A stretch of DNA of 64,000 nucleotides from Taxillus chinensis (Eukaryota > Streptophyta > Magnoliopsida > Santalales > Loranthaceae): contig CM042090.1 of the NCBI GenBank assembly GCA_023512835.1, forward strand, positions 52,005,365 to 52,069,364, written 5' to 3'. How positions within the stretch are numbered: position 1 is the first letter of the stretch; the number at the start of each line of letters is the position of its first letter. The notes under the pieces were generated by a model, which saw only the letters and a program-made list of their open reading frames with translations, ran no database searches and had not been told where the DNA came from. The position numbers and the translations under genes were made by a program. Positions 9,840 to 20,732 of the stretch are shown piece after piece.

Positions 9840-10440
9840 TACCCATTCGTCCTCTCTGTCTGGCCGTCAGTCTCAGGGTGAAAGGCTGTACTCAGGTGAA
9901 GCTTGGTCCCCATAGCCTCCTGCAAACCTGCCCAAAAACGGGAAGTGAACCTCGAATCCCGGTCTGAGACAACCGATGATGGTACTCCATGCAGTCTCAC
10001 AATCTCATTCATGTACAGCTGACTCAAGGTCCCAATAGAGTCCCGCTCGCGAACAGCAAGGAAATGGGCCGACTTTGTGAGTCGATCCACAATCACCCAA
10101 ATCATATCCTTCCTCCCATTTGTGGGTGGAAGACCGATCCACAAAATCCATCGCGATATGGTCCCACTTCCATTCTCGCTATGGGCAAGGGTCAGAACAT
10201 GCCCGCCGGCCGCCGATGCTCGGCCTTCACCGCCGACACGTGAGGCACCGCGAAACAAAGGCAGCTACATCGCGTTTCATCCCAGGCCACAAAAAATGTC
10301 CGCGAAGCGCATGGTACATCTTCGTACCCCCTGGATGTACAAAGAACTCTAGACCGGTGAAACTCCCTCATCACCTCATCCCCGAGGGAAGAAGCCACTA
10401 CCAACCGCCCCTGAAATGACAACTCATGCTCGGGACCCTC
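9840..10440 (-). pseudogene. Tekay 1 integrase, C-terminally deleted
   Basis: The minus strand reads the catalytic core: [16 protein letters not shown], then [13 protein letters not shown] with the second Asp, then the [14 protein letters not shown] region holding the catalytic Glu. The sequence breaks off at once after this point. In Tekay 2 about 1 kb more follows, with the integrase C-terminal domain and chromodomain. The zinc-binding N-terminal part (FHRSR... to VKAEH) is present but frameshifted. The protein cannot be functional. Conserved context (RNase H before it) shows the normal chromovirus order PR-RT-RH-IN. Confidence 0.82.
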
Positions 10441-12050
10441 TCGTCCAGTCCCCGGATAGCTCCCCGGCCTCAATACGGGCACGGAGAACCTCACACTCAA
10501 TGTCACCCACTGTCCCTCCCGGACGCGCTGGTACAACTCAGGCACAACCACCAAAGGACTCAGGATCGACCCACCATCATGAGCAACAAGCCGCAGCTGT
10601 AACGTCGCTAACCGCTCCATCGCCTTCCACTCCCTCACGGCCACCTCAGCTTTCCCTTTTCCGCTCAATGCATCGCCCACAACATTACCCTTGCCCGGGG
10701 TATAGGCAAGAGTAAAATCAAAGGTCCGCAAATACTCCACCCATCTCCTTTGCCTCAAATTCAAATCCTTCGAGTAAAGATGTACTGAAGGCTCTTGTGA
10801 TCCGAGAACACCACAAACTTTTCCCCCCAAGAGGTAGTGCTGCCAACTCTTCAAGGCGAAGATAACGACCGCTAACTCAAGGTCATGAGTAGGATAATTC
10901 TGCTCACGAGGCTTCAACTGCCTCGACCCATAAGCTACCACACCTGTGCTCCCGCATAAGCACACACCCCAAACCAACCCTGGACGCATCACAGTATACC
11001 TCATATGGGATATCCTCCCTAGGCAACCTCAACACAGGTGCAATGGTCAAACGGGTTTTGAGAGTCTCAAACGCCTGCTGGCACTTGTCCGTCCACTCAA
11101 ATTTCACTCCTTTCCTAGTCAACGCCGTCATAGGAGCCGCCAAACGGGAGAACCCCTCTACAAAACGACGATAGTACCCCGCCAAACCAAGAAAACTACG
11201 GATCTCAAAAACGTTGGTTGGCCTCGCCCACGATGCCACGGCCTCAATCTTGGCCGGGTCCACCCCGACTCCCTCAATGACACCACATGGCCAAGAAAGT
11301 GAACCTCCTGCAGCCCAAAACTCACACTTGCTAAACTTAGCAAACAGACGCTGGTCCCTCAAGGTTCGCAACACCGTTGCCAAGTGCTCCACATGCTCCT
11401 TCTCGCTCTTGGAATACACCAAGATATCGTCGATAAACACCACCACGAACGAGTCTAAGTATGGGGCAAAAACTTGGTTCATCAAATGCATGAACACCGC
11501 TGGGCGCATTAGTGAGCCCGAAAGGCATCACTACCCACTCATAATGCCCATACCTGCACCGAAAAGCCGTCTTAGGGATGTCCTCCTCCCTAACCCCGAG
11601 CCGGTGATACCCCGACCATAAATCTATCTTGGAAAACCACCGGGCCCCACTCAATTGGTCAAACAGGTCATCTATCCGAGGCAACGGGTACTTGTTCTTC
11701 ACGATCCACCGACTGCCTTCCCGTAGTCGATGCAGAGACGAAGCGTGCCATCGGCCTTCTTAGCAAAGAGCACCGGAGCACCCCAAGGTGAGGTACTTGG
11801 TCCGATATACCCTTGGTCCCCCAACTCCTCGATTTGCCTCTCGAGCTCCCTCAACTCGGGCTGGCCCCATACGATACGCTACCTGGGAAATCGGACCCGT
11901 CCCCGGCACCAACTCAATGGTGAACTCCACACTCCTCTTAGGTGGCAAACTCCTCAACCGCTCAGGAAAGACATCCCGAAATTGGTCCACAACGACGGGC
12001 CACACCCTCCTTTCCACCTTACCCTCCTCGGCAAAGGTCGTGGTCGCTAA
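10441..12050 (-). pseudogene. Tekay 1 reverse transcriptase and RNase H, frameshifted
   Basis: On the minus strand the RT begins near 12040 with VVDQFRDVFPERL and continues through [29 protein letters not shown] and the active-site motif FIDD (codons at 11437-11426), then [12 protein letters not shown]. RNase H follows with [29 protein letters not shown] and the [12 protein letters not shown] end. At least four frame changes split the reading. Loss of conserved wording, for example [11 protein letters not shown] where other copies read VHFLGHVVS, shows indels. In an intact element this polyprotein makes cDNA in cytoplasmic particles; here it is a relic. Assignment to the Tekay-type chromoviruses is by motif wording and the chromodomain of its sister. 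Confidence 0.88.
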
Positions 12051-12099
12051 CCTGTGGGTAATGGCACCCCACTGGTCCAACATCGGCCCGGCCCGACTC

Positions 12100-12470
12100 G
12101 CCTCACAATCCCACTCCCCCTGCAGGTGCAAGAAGTCCCCGCAGTGTCACGAAGGTCACACGCCGCCGATAACAATCTATCTTGGCCTGGAAAGCCATAA
12201 GCCAATCCATACCCAAGATCAGGTCAAACGTCCTCAAAGGCATCACATGCAAGTCAAAACTCGGCTCCACCTCGCCTATGGTTAACACACGCCCACGACA
12301 CACTCGCCGTACCTCAATCATGCCTCCTACCGGAGACTCCACAACTAGGGGCCTCGCGGCCTCCACACAAGCTAACCCCAAGCCGTCCATTACAAGCTCG
12401 GCAGAACAAATGAACATGATGCACCCGTATCGAAAAGAACAGAAGCTAAGGTACGGGAGATCAAGAGGGT
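12100..12470 (-). pseudogene. Tekay 1 aspartic protease
   Basis: The minus strand carries FDTGAS with the catalytic Asp codon at 12431-12429, followed after a frame change by VCSAELVMDGLGL and then the flap/end motif FDLILGMDWL, about 90 residues as usual for a Ty3/gypsy protease. This one retains the DTGA signature intact. It lies between the gag zinc knuckle and RT. Confidence 0.8.
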
Positions 12471-12729
12471 ACCTCTAACCACCGATGGTCCTGCTCCACC
12501 CTCAGTGGTGGGGGTGGTAGCTCGGCCTCCCTCCGGCTACGTCGCCTCCAGCCGCAAACACCCTCCCTTGGCCCGTGCCACCGGTCGGCTCACTCACCGG
12601 GCGCTTCCCGCCAAGGCGCCTCCGGCTTCGGTCTGTTGCCGCCGCTCCGGCCTCCCCCGAGGTCGGGTCTGATTCGATCCGCCCGACTAGCCGGCCACCG
12701 ACAAGCTGGTCTCTCTCGCTGGTGCACGA

Positions 12730-13893
12730 AAACGGCATCACTCCTTGTCTTGGATGTCATGCCTCCAACTCCCCTGTTGCCACTCCGGCAAACCCGGCTC
12801 GAGATGGCCCTCTCGTCCACATCTATGGCATTTCCGGTCCCTCTTTGGACACTCCTTTCTCAAGTGGCCTTGCTCCCCACAACGAAGAACAACCGCTGGG
12901 GAGACCCCCCGCTGGACCGCCCTGTCTACCACCGCCAAAGCTAGACCTCCCTGGGTTCACCAATGTCTGTCCCCTAGCTGCGGAAGGAACTGCTATCCCT
13001 CTCCTCCGTCTTGAGCCTCTTGGACCCCGCATCTCGATCAGGCCCACTCTGCAACCGGCGACCCTGATGGGCCTGCCTCCCACCATCCAGCTCTCTCTCA
13101 GCTATACGGGCCGTCTCCACAGCCTCAGCATAAGTCCTCAAGCGTAGAATTGCCACCCTCTCCCTAAGGGCTGGCCGAAGACCCAGAGTGAACTTGTGGG
13201 CCTTCAAGTCCTCCTTTGCCACTGTCTCGGGGGCAAACCTACTCAGGCTCCGGAACTCCCGCTCATACTCGGGCACCGTCTTTGATCCTTGCTTCAGGCT
13301 GCCAAATTCCTCCCTCTTCTGCTATCTCACTGATTCCGGGAAGAACTCATCATGGAAGAGTTGCAAGAATTCCTCGCAAAACATGAGTTGCACTGCACGG
13401 CTCCCCGCAGCACTCGTCCACCACTCCAAAGCATCCCCCTCCAGCTGCCGAATTGCCAGTCGCACCTTATCCTCCTCCCGAGGCAAGAGAAAGGAGAACA
13501 CATGCTCAATCTGCCTCAACCACTGTTCAGCTACCACAGGATCTTCCCCCCCCTTAAATCGCGGAGGTTGTTCCTTTCGGAACCGTGTCACCACGTCATC
13601 CTCTGCACGGGTCGGTACACCACCCAGCGAACTCTCACGCTCACGAGGCGCTCTCCTTCCGGTGGTGGTGGTGGTGGCACCACCTGCCGTCTTGCCATCT
13701 CACGGCGCACCTCCTCCCGAACGTCCTGCCGGAGTCCCTCCCGTAGCTCTCGTACCTCCAGCCGAATGCCTTCTTGTAGGCGTGCCAGGAACAACGCATG
13801 CCCTCCAACGGATGGTCCCGCACCCGGACCCTCATGGGCAGATGACTCATCGGCCATCGCCCCGGACGCACGTGTCACTCTCCTCGGTGGCAT
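12730..13893 (-). pseudogene. Tekay 1 gag
   Basis: I take the ATG at 13893 as the start because it begins MPPRRVTRASGAM, the common opening of this gag family, and the in-frame upstream codons look like leader. An Arg/Glu-rich helix, a polyproline run, the capsid motif EQWLRQIEHVFSF and the FAPETVAKEDLKAHKFTLGL segment follow. Near the end are two zinc knuckles (CGEQGHLRKEC and CHRCGREGH; in the second the final Cys is lost). At least three frame changes occur. Gag would form the virus-like particle core and bind the RNA; this copy is broken. Confidence 0.8.
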
Positions 13894-14310
13894 TCTTACT
13901 ACATGAAGTAAGATGCACAAACGTCAGAACGCGTTTGACTACTAACAAGTTGACTACCTCTACCCCATTATCAAGTCAAGCCGTACATGGCATTACACAC
14001 ATTGTAACCATTGCATCAATCAATATTGCACACGGCACAGTCCACATTGTAGTCATACCCAAGGCAGTCCAAGAATATTCAGAGTTGCACAGTTCACACA
14101 TAATCATGTTATGCACATCCTTCACACATGACAACATATGTAACTAGTGCCCTAATGCCAATGCATGCAAATCCTACCACAAGACTGGACTACCCTAAGT
14201 ACACCTTGGAGGCTCAAAGAGGACCATGTTGATCAGGCATGTCCCTCCAGGCTCCTCCAAAGGACTCAAGATAACCAAGTCCGCCCACTACCCTAGGCCA
14301 ACTAGACCAT
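13894..14310 (-). other. Tekay 1 leader between primer site and gag
   Basis: About 420 bp of non-coding leader runs from the primer site to the gag start. It is nearly the same as 48234-48650 in Tekay 2. I see no conserved element apart from repeated short CACACATTGT-like wording. Confidence 0.6.
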
Positions 14311-14322
14311 GCTCTGATACCA
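14311..14322 (-). other. Primer binding site (initiator tRNA-Met), Tekay 1
   Basis: On the minus strand TGGTATCAGAGC lies 3 bp inside the LTR end at 14326. It shows that 14326-16150 is the 5' LTR. Confidence 0.9.
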
Positions 14323-14325
14323 TAT

Positions 14326-16150
14326 TGTCACGCCCCGGATTTCCAACCCGAGGAAACCGGTACGTGACTCCCCTTTTTACCCACACGGAGGGCAAAGGGG
14401 TTAGGATACAAACCAAGAACCGAACATTTTAAACATTCACAACACATTCAAGAAAAATAAAGTCCATCAAGCGTCCCACAAACCAGATCAGCCTTTAATA
14501 CAAAGTCTTCTTTTCAATCCATCCCCATTGGGGTTACATCAGTTCCCATAATAAAATAACATAAACAATAAAATAAATAAGGTCTTCCACCTTGGGGTCC
14601 CACCTAACGCCTGTAGGTTCCTGAAAAGAAAACAACATGGTAGGAGGGGTGAGCAACCACAACTCAAGGGGATCATGTCTCCCCAACCCATCCCATGCAC
14701 CTAACATCTACATGCCTCGTGTACTAGTCTTGTGTCGTGATACAATTATTCCACCAGATATAGTTACAAGCTATAACAAAGAAACACAATCATACATGGA
14801 CTGGTACATAAACACTCCCGAGCTTCCACAACCCACCGGGTTTCAAGAACAGTCCCGGGCTTCCACGACCACCGGGTTCCACAAAACGGTCCCGGGCTTC
14901 CACAACCACCGGGTTCCACAAAACGGTCCCGGGCTTCCACACCACCGGGTTCCACAAAACAGTCCCAGGGCTTCCACAGCACCGGGTTCCACAAAACAGT
15001 CCCGGGCTTCCACAGCCACCGGGTGTACAAGCAAACACGCGAGACACAAGGCCATACAGGCATAACATCACACTTAATATACTTAGTCACACGGGAATAA
15101 CGTCGAACACTTAGCATGCATATATTCACAGGCTCACAAACCCAGCCACACAGCGAGTATTCCAAACACATAATATGCATAGCCTCACAGGCATTATTTC
15201 AAACACGTTCTGAGCATACACACAGGCATATTCATACCGACATTTTATCAAACACTTAACATGCACTAACCACCCAACCTCATAAATCACACCAAAATGC
15301 CACTGAAGGCCAACATTCATATAGGAGATCACACCTATATGAATTTACATATAAATAATATAACAGATATAACTCATATTCTGCCCTAGGACCCTAGGAC
15401 AGAGGAGGACTTAGGAAGAACAGAATCCCTACCTCAAGTAAAATGCAACAACACAAAGAAAGTCCCGATCCCACGTCGAACGCCGTCCACCCACGAGTCA
15501 CCGACCACCCACGCAAGATGCTCCGGCCCGGCAAAGAACCAAGAACTCCCCTTCCTTCTCTCTCTAGCTCTCTCTCTCTCTCTACGACGGCCGCAAAGAA
15601 TCGAAGAGAACCCTAAACCTAAAACAGAGGGCTTCTCCTCCTTATATAGCCAACACAACATCAAAACGACGTAGTTTTGATTAAGTGAATCCCAAAGATC
15701 AAAACGACGTAGTTTTGATCACACAAGTTAGCACCTTTTCGCACCCCTATAGGCCAAAATACTCAGAATTTCAACATGGTCCTTTGGAGAAAGTTCCTTA
15801 GAATGTCAAAACCAAGGGAACCATGCAAAAATAAGCCTGCACGCCAATTTGCACGTGAATTCCCCAATTCACGTGCACCTCCATATGGACTCCAAATGCT
15901 CTCAAACTTCACCCCTAGCCTCCTTGCATCATTTAGAAGACAATTACACTTGCACGTGAATTGGACCCATATCACGTGCACCTCACATACAAGTCCATTT
16001 GGCCTGAAACTTCTGTGGTAGATAGGGGACACCATTCTAAGCATCTTTCCTTTTGCACGTGAATTCATTGGAGTCCATTTACTAGGTCAAAATCTAGAAA
16101 AACTCTACTCCGGGGGTAAAACTGACTAACTCAAGGTACGGGTCCTTACA
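14326..16150 (-). repeat. Tekay 1 LTR (5' LTR in element orientation)
   Basis: TGTCACGCC...CCTTACA; it pairs with 7959-9774. TATA and the ACGT palindromes occur at about 15645-15730 and the G-box hairpin at 15851-15876. The CCCGGG array is at about 14816-15025. Confidence 0.92.
14816..15025 (-). repeat. CCCGGG minisatellite, second Tekay 1 LTR
   Basis: This is the same monomer as at 8453-8656, with small unit differences (ACGACCACC, ACAACCACC and ACAGCACC variants). The two arrays have drifted since insertion. Confidence 0.82.
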
Positions 16151-16155
16151 TTAAT

Positions 16156-16574
16156 GTTGTTATACTATTTATATGTAAATTCATATAGGTGTGATCTCCT
16201 ATATGAATGTTGGCCTTCAATGGCGTTTTGGTGTGATTCTGATATTGGGTAGGCAATGCATGTTAAATGTTCGATAAAATGCCTGTGTGAATATGTCTGT
16301 GTGACTATGCCCAGTATGTGTTTGATAATATGCCAGTATGGCTAGAATTGTGAGTTCGTAAAGGTGTGCATGCCAAGTGTTTGTTTTTATGCTTGAGTGG
16401 CTGGGTTTGTACATTTGTGAATGTGTGCCTACTAAGTGTTTGGTTTTATGCCTGAGTGGCTATGTGTATTATGTTTTGTGAAACCCGGTGGCTGTGGAAG
16501 CCCGGGACTGTTCATGGAACCCGGTGGCTGTGGAAGCCCGGGACTGTTCATGTGCTAGCCTGTGGGGCTGTGGA
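16156..16574 (+). repeat. Tekay A right LTR, piece 2
   Basis: It resumes the LTR after the Tekay 1 target duplication and parallels 1809-2340 of the left LTR. It includes about two CCCGGG units (16480-16550) and ends at GTGGA (16570-16574), the target of Tekay C. Confidence 0.85.
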
Positions 16575-16816
16575 TGTAAAGACTCGTATTTGGGTAGTTT
16601 TGAGAGATAGTCATTCTATGGGAATGCAACTATCTGGACGGTAGTGTAATCGTCAATATGAGCATTTTGACTGTACTTGGGCCCGATTCCGAGTCGGAGT
16701 CCCGTTTGACCCGATTATTGACTTTTCGGGGTTTATTGGTTGACTTTGCTTTTGAGCAGTCATTTGAGTGTGATAATATCTGTTTAGTGTTGTGCTCGTC
16801 ATTTCGAGCGTTTTGA

Positions 16817-16957
16817 CAATAATTGGGCTCAATTTGGAGTTCGTGACCTCGGGAGGTCAATTATTGCGTTCGGGTCAATTATTGCTGGGAGGACAATTAT
16901 TGGCAATAGTATATATACAATTAAGAACTGCCTTATCTCTTTAATTGCCAATTATTG
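16817..16957 (+). promoter_or_regulatory. Tekay C LTR promoter with five HD-Zip-like sites
   Basis: CAATTATTG occurs at 16858-16866, 16876-16884, 16894-16902 and 16949-16957, and its complement CAATAATTG at 16817-16825. A TATATATA box lies at 16910-16917. CAAT(A/T)ATTG is the known class I HD-Zip binding sequence. That it acts here is inferred. Confidence 0.55.
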
Positions 16958-17454
16958 GTGCGTGCGTGTTTGAGCAAGAGAGAGAGAGAGAGAAGGTGAA
17001 GAGCGTGAAAAGCTTTCTTGGCGATTTTGGGGCGATTGGAGCTCGTGGATCGCAAATAATCTTCCAGGTAGGTGTCCTTAACTGTCTTATCTCGATCCTA
17101 TATTTGAATATGTGATCCGTGGTTGTATGAGTGTGTATTTTATGAGGGTTGAGAAGTCAACCATGGAGGTCTAGATTTAGATCTAGATGAATATATGATT
17201 TGTGTGTATTTTTGCTGTTATAGTGCAGATTAGAGGCGTTTAGGACACGTTTTGAGGTAAATATTGTAGTTTATTGCGTAAAACATGTGTTTATGAGCGT
17301 CTGGGGGTGACTGGGTTGCTACCAGACGAAGAACAGGCCAAAAACGTTGATGAACAACACACTGGCGAATCAAGGGTCGAAGTTCGTAGTCGCAGACTCG
17401 TAGTCCAGCCTATGGAGTCAGCAACTATAAAGTCGAAGCTTCGTAGTCGCGCGG

Positions 17455-17660
17455 CCGTTAGTCCGGATCGAATCCGGAGGAATTAGTCCGAGCGATGATC
17501 CGGAGTAGTTACTTCGGATCAATAGTCCGGAGTAGTTAGTCTAGATCAGTAGTCCAGAGGAGTTAGTCCGGAGCAGTAATCCGAAGGAGTTAGTCCAGAT
17601 CAGTAATCCGGAGGAGTTAGTCTGAATCAGTAGTCCGGAGTAGTTAGTCCGGATCAGTAA
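17455..17660. repeat. TCCGGA minisatellite in Tekay C 5' LTR
   Basis: Short units alternate AGTCCGGAT, CAGTAATCCGGAG and GAGTTAGTC, giving a roughly 30-bp imperfect repeat rich in TCCGGA palindromes. The 3' LTR has a shorter, shuffled version at about 25305-25500. Confidence 0.8.
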
Positions 17661-17771
17661 TCCGGATCAGCAGCAGTGATCCGTAGCTTCGCTCCGGAGC
17701 AGTGTATCCGTAGAATCCATTCCGCAGCAGTCATCAGCAGTAGTGTTCCACAGTAGTGCACTGCACTGGAC

Positions 17772-17824
17772 ATTTACATTGTAACCATTATGCGTAAGTA
17801 TTATACTTAAGTTACAATGTAAAT
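17772..17824. repeat. Inverted repeat in Tekay C 5' LTR
   Basis: ATTTACATTGTAAC at 17772-17785 is exactly complementary to 17811-17824, with a 25-nt loop. The same arms occur at 25614-25627 and 25660-25673 in the 3' LTR, with a 32-nt loop of different sequence. Confidence 0.88.
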
Positions 17825-18920
17825 AACGAAATACCCCCCATTTGGATTCAAAGAAAAATACTAGAAAAATTAATTCTCACTCTTTCAAAATGTGAAAATT
17901 GGGATTTAGTGTAAAATCTCGGAAAAACCCAAAAGTTCGTAGTGGTGAATTTTTGGAAAGTAGGGTTAGACATCTCAGAAAAATCCCCAAAAATCAGATT
18001 ATCTTATTTATGATATGGGAACCCAATGCCGGGACTTTTGATTTCAAGAAAATAGCTGCTATAGGTACTTCCTTCATAAATCAAGGATTGAGGATTTACT
18101 TGTGAAGGCTGGCTACAGTTCCAAACGAAATGTTGAGAATGACATGCCATACTAATGTTAGTATGTTGGTGTGAGGTATTGGGGCATGGACTCCGTGACT
18201 TGTCTGGGTTCTCACCGTGATGCACCGATGGTGCTATGTGGTTGACATGGCAGGCATATGCACTGATGGCAGGCCGGTGTGGCGACTGTGTCCGGGCATA
18301 TAGCGCTGTGGTAGGGCTGAGTGCCCTGAGCTGGGATCCTGTTGAGGATCGTGGACAAGCTGTCCTGTGTGGGCAGGCTAGGTCCTAATGTTTGTTTGCA
18401 GGCTGAGTCTTGATGATTGTGCACACTACACAGTGCACGAGTACACAGAGCATGTAGTATAGACTTGTATGTCTGCATGATGTGGAGTGTTGCGGTCACC
18501 TACTGAGCTTGTCGCTCACCCCTACTTGTTGTTTACCTTTTTCAAGTGTGACCCGAGACTAGGGAGGACTTTCTTCCAGGAGGACGTGCCCACTACTCTG
18601 ATGTATGATGCAGTCCTGTATTCTGTATTGTGTATTGTATTATGTTTGTATCCCGGACATGAGTCCGTGGACAGTTATGTTTGCATACTGTTTGTGATGT
18701 GATGTCTGTATGACTATTTGACTTATTGTATGCATGATGATGTATGGGAAAGTACAGGATTACCCTTGATGTATTACTGTACAAGGTTGCATATTTGAGA
18801 CAGCACCCGCGATGTAGTCTCTATTGGTGCTGGTCACCAACCCCTTGACCTTTCGGGTGCGGGCAAGGGGAAGTCATGTTCCTAGTTCCGGGTTCCCTGG
18901 AATTTCGGGGCGTGACAAGT

Positions 18921-18932
18921 TGGTATCAGAGC
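18921..18932 (+). other. Primer binding site (initiator tRNA-Met), Tekay C
   Basis: TGGTATCAGAGC lies 3 bp after the LTR end. Confidence 0.92.
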
Positions 18933-19410
18933 ATGGTTTAGTGGACCTAGGTTAGTGAGGGGTGGTTAATTGATTCCATGTGACTTGGAAAATCAGAGGG
19001 AGGGCGCCTGATCAACGCAGTCCTTACATGTGTTCTAGGTTATTTTGGTGTCAGTTAGATCATCCTAGGAGCATACATGGGGTGCATTTCTAGTGGTATG
19101 ATTGTGTGCATACAGGGCACTAGATTTTCTTTGTTTGTGATATGATTGCATTTGGTGCCAGGATGGCACGTGGCCGTGAGAGCCAGGACTGGATGTGGTG
19201 TACCCTAATGGGGGGGACACGATGCTATATGCATGGTTGTGGACCTACGGGTCATGTGGTTTACCCTGAGGGGTGACACGATGCTATATGCATGGTATGG
19301 ACCTACGGGTCGTGTGGTGAGAACCTACGAGTCGAATGTGCCTTTGATGGCTGTTTGTGCTAACAGTGCTAGTATTGATCATTTGATTGTTTGTTGTTGT
19401 GGCCAGTGTG
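18933..19410 (+). other. Tekay C leader
   Basis: Non-coding leader between the primer site and gag. It contains a local duplication of about 65 bp: ACACGATGCTATATGCATGG occurs near 19216 and again near 19276, each followed by GACCTACGGGTC. Confidence 0.65.
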
Positions 19411-20560
19411 ATGGCACCACCGCGGAGAGCTGTCCGAAGCCAGGGCCCGGCAGAGGAGCCCACGATAGAGTCGGGGCACCAGGGGCAGCAGAGATCGTCA
19501 GCTCCCGTTGTGGGACCTGATTTGGCTCAGGTGTTGATTCAGTTGCAGGAGGCCATGCAGGGTATGCAAGGCTCAATGAGGGATATGGCTAGAGAGGTGG
19601 ATGAGCTGAAGAGGCAACAAGCGGCCTCGAGCGGCCACCACAGCCTCGAGCGGCGGGAGGCGAGGGTGGTGCAGGATGTGCACCAGCAGGAGGTCGTGAT
19701 AGAGCCAGCACGACGAGGAGTGGACTGGGCTGCACAGTTTTTGAAACATGCACCTAGGACTTTTGAGGATGGTTCGCGACCAGAGGTAGCCGAGGACTGG
19801 ATTAGGTGGACAGAGGATATCTTTGATATGATCGGGGTGCCAGATGAGGAGAGAGTGCGCGTGGCGACGCACTATCTGTTGGGTATCCCACGTAGGTGGT
19901 GGGAATCCACTAGAGCTGTCCATGGCGATCGGATGAGCTGGAGAGAGTTTGTTGAGCGCTTCTTTGGGGGAGTATTTTCCCAGCTCGATACGATATGCCC
20001 GACGGAGAGAGTATTATGAGCTTCAGCAGGGTGGCCAGACGGTGGGTGAGTATGTGCAAGCCTTCACAGATTTAGGGCGGTTTGCTCTTGAGGCTTGGGA
20101 AAAGGAAGGTCGAAAGACGCAAGACTTCATTCAGGGCTTGAGGCCATCTTTGAAAAGACAGCTAGAACCGATGCAGTTGACCAGCTATCGGGAGGCGGTC
20201 GACAAGGCTCTCATTATTGAGCGAGGTCAGGATCAGGCAAGAGCCCAGAGGCCGGGCGGTTCGGCAGGTTCGGGCAAGAAGAGACAGAGTGGGGAGAGCA
20301 GGGTTGCTCGGCCCGAGAGGAGGCGGGTGCCAGAGGGTTTCCACTGGACGGTGGGACCCCGTGAGAGTTCAGCCAACAGGAGGCCAGGTACCTGTTGGAG
20401 TTGTGGTTTGACCGGGCATGTATCGAGAGACTGCCCAAGGAAAAAGATGACCTGTTTTTGATGCGGGAAAGTAGGGCATGGAGCTAGGGAATGTGTTACC
20501 CTTAGCTCGACCAGCAGTGTAGGCCCTCGTCCGAGAGAGCAGGGACAGAGGAGTGGGGCT
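19411..20560 (+). pseudogene. Tekay C gag
   Basis: The ATG at 19411 begins MAPPRRAVRSQG; the upstream in-frame codons read like leader. A Gln/Met-rich helix is followed by the capsid segment (AEDWIRWTEDIFDMIGV, then RRWWESTRAVHG). Near 19965-19970 a run of five G shifts the frame: the FFGEYFP motif needs four G, and the reading resumes as YARRREYYELQQG. The first zinc knuckle is intact, CWSCGLTGHVSRDC. The second has TGA (20459-20461) after its first Cys, where these gags usually read Arg, consistent with a CGA-to-TGA change. One frameshift and one stop therefore separate it from an open gag. Confidence 0.88.
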
Positions 20561-20732
20561 CCATCTCAGAGGTCAGTGCCGCCGGCACAGAGCACGCAGA
20601 TGCGACTGCGGTCGGCGGCGACCTCGGCGGGAGGCACAGGGTCATGTTGATCAGCGGGGCAAGGCCCCAATGGGCTAGGCTAGTGGTAGTGGGCCACGAG
20701 GGAGGACTTTTGCCATTACCAGCAAAGAGGCA

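Larger units (their letters stand above)
7959..16150 (-). mobile_element. Tekay 1: chromovirus-type Ty3/gypsy element, integrase/chromodomain deleted
   Basis: LTRs are 7959-9774 and 14326-16150, both TG...CA. The target duplication is TTAAT (7954-7958 and 16151-16155). The tRNA-iMet primer site beside the right-hand LTR and the polypurine tract beside the left-hand LTR show minus orientation. Gag, protease, RT and RNase H are recognisable, with many frameshifts. Compared with Tekay 2, about 1 kb is missing, from just after the integrase catalytic Glu to the 3' UTR, so no chromodomain remains. It inserted into the right LTR of Tekay A. The two LTRs look very alike by eye, so it is probably the younger insertion. 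Confidence 0.92.
16575..18917 (+). repeat. Tekay C 5' LTR
   Basis: It holds a cluster of CAATTATTG sites around a TATA box (16817-16957), a short GA run, a TCCGGA minisatellite (about 17455-17660), and a 14-bp inverted repeat (17772-17824). It ends GGGGCGTGACA directly before the primer site. Confidence 0.92.
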
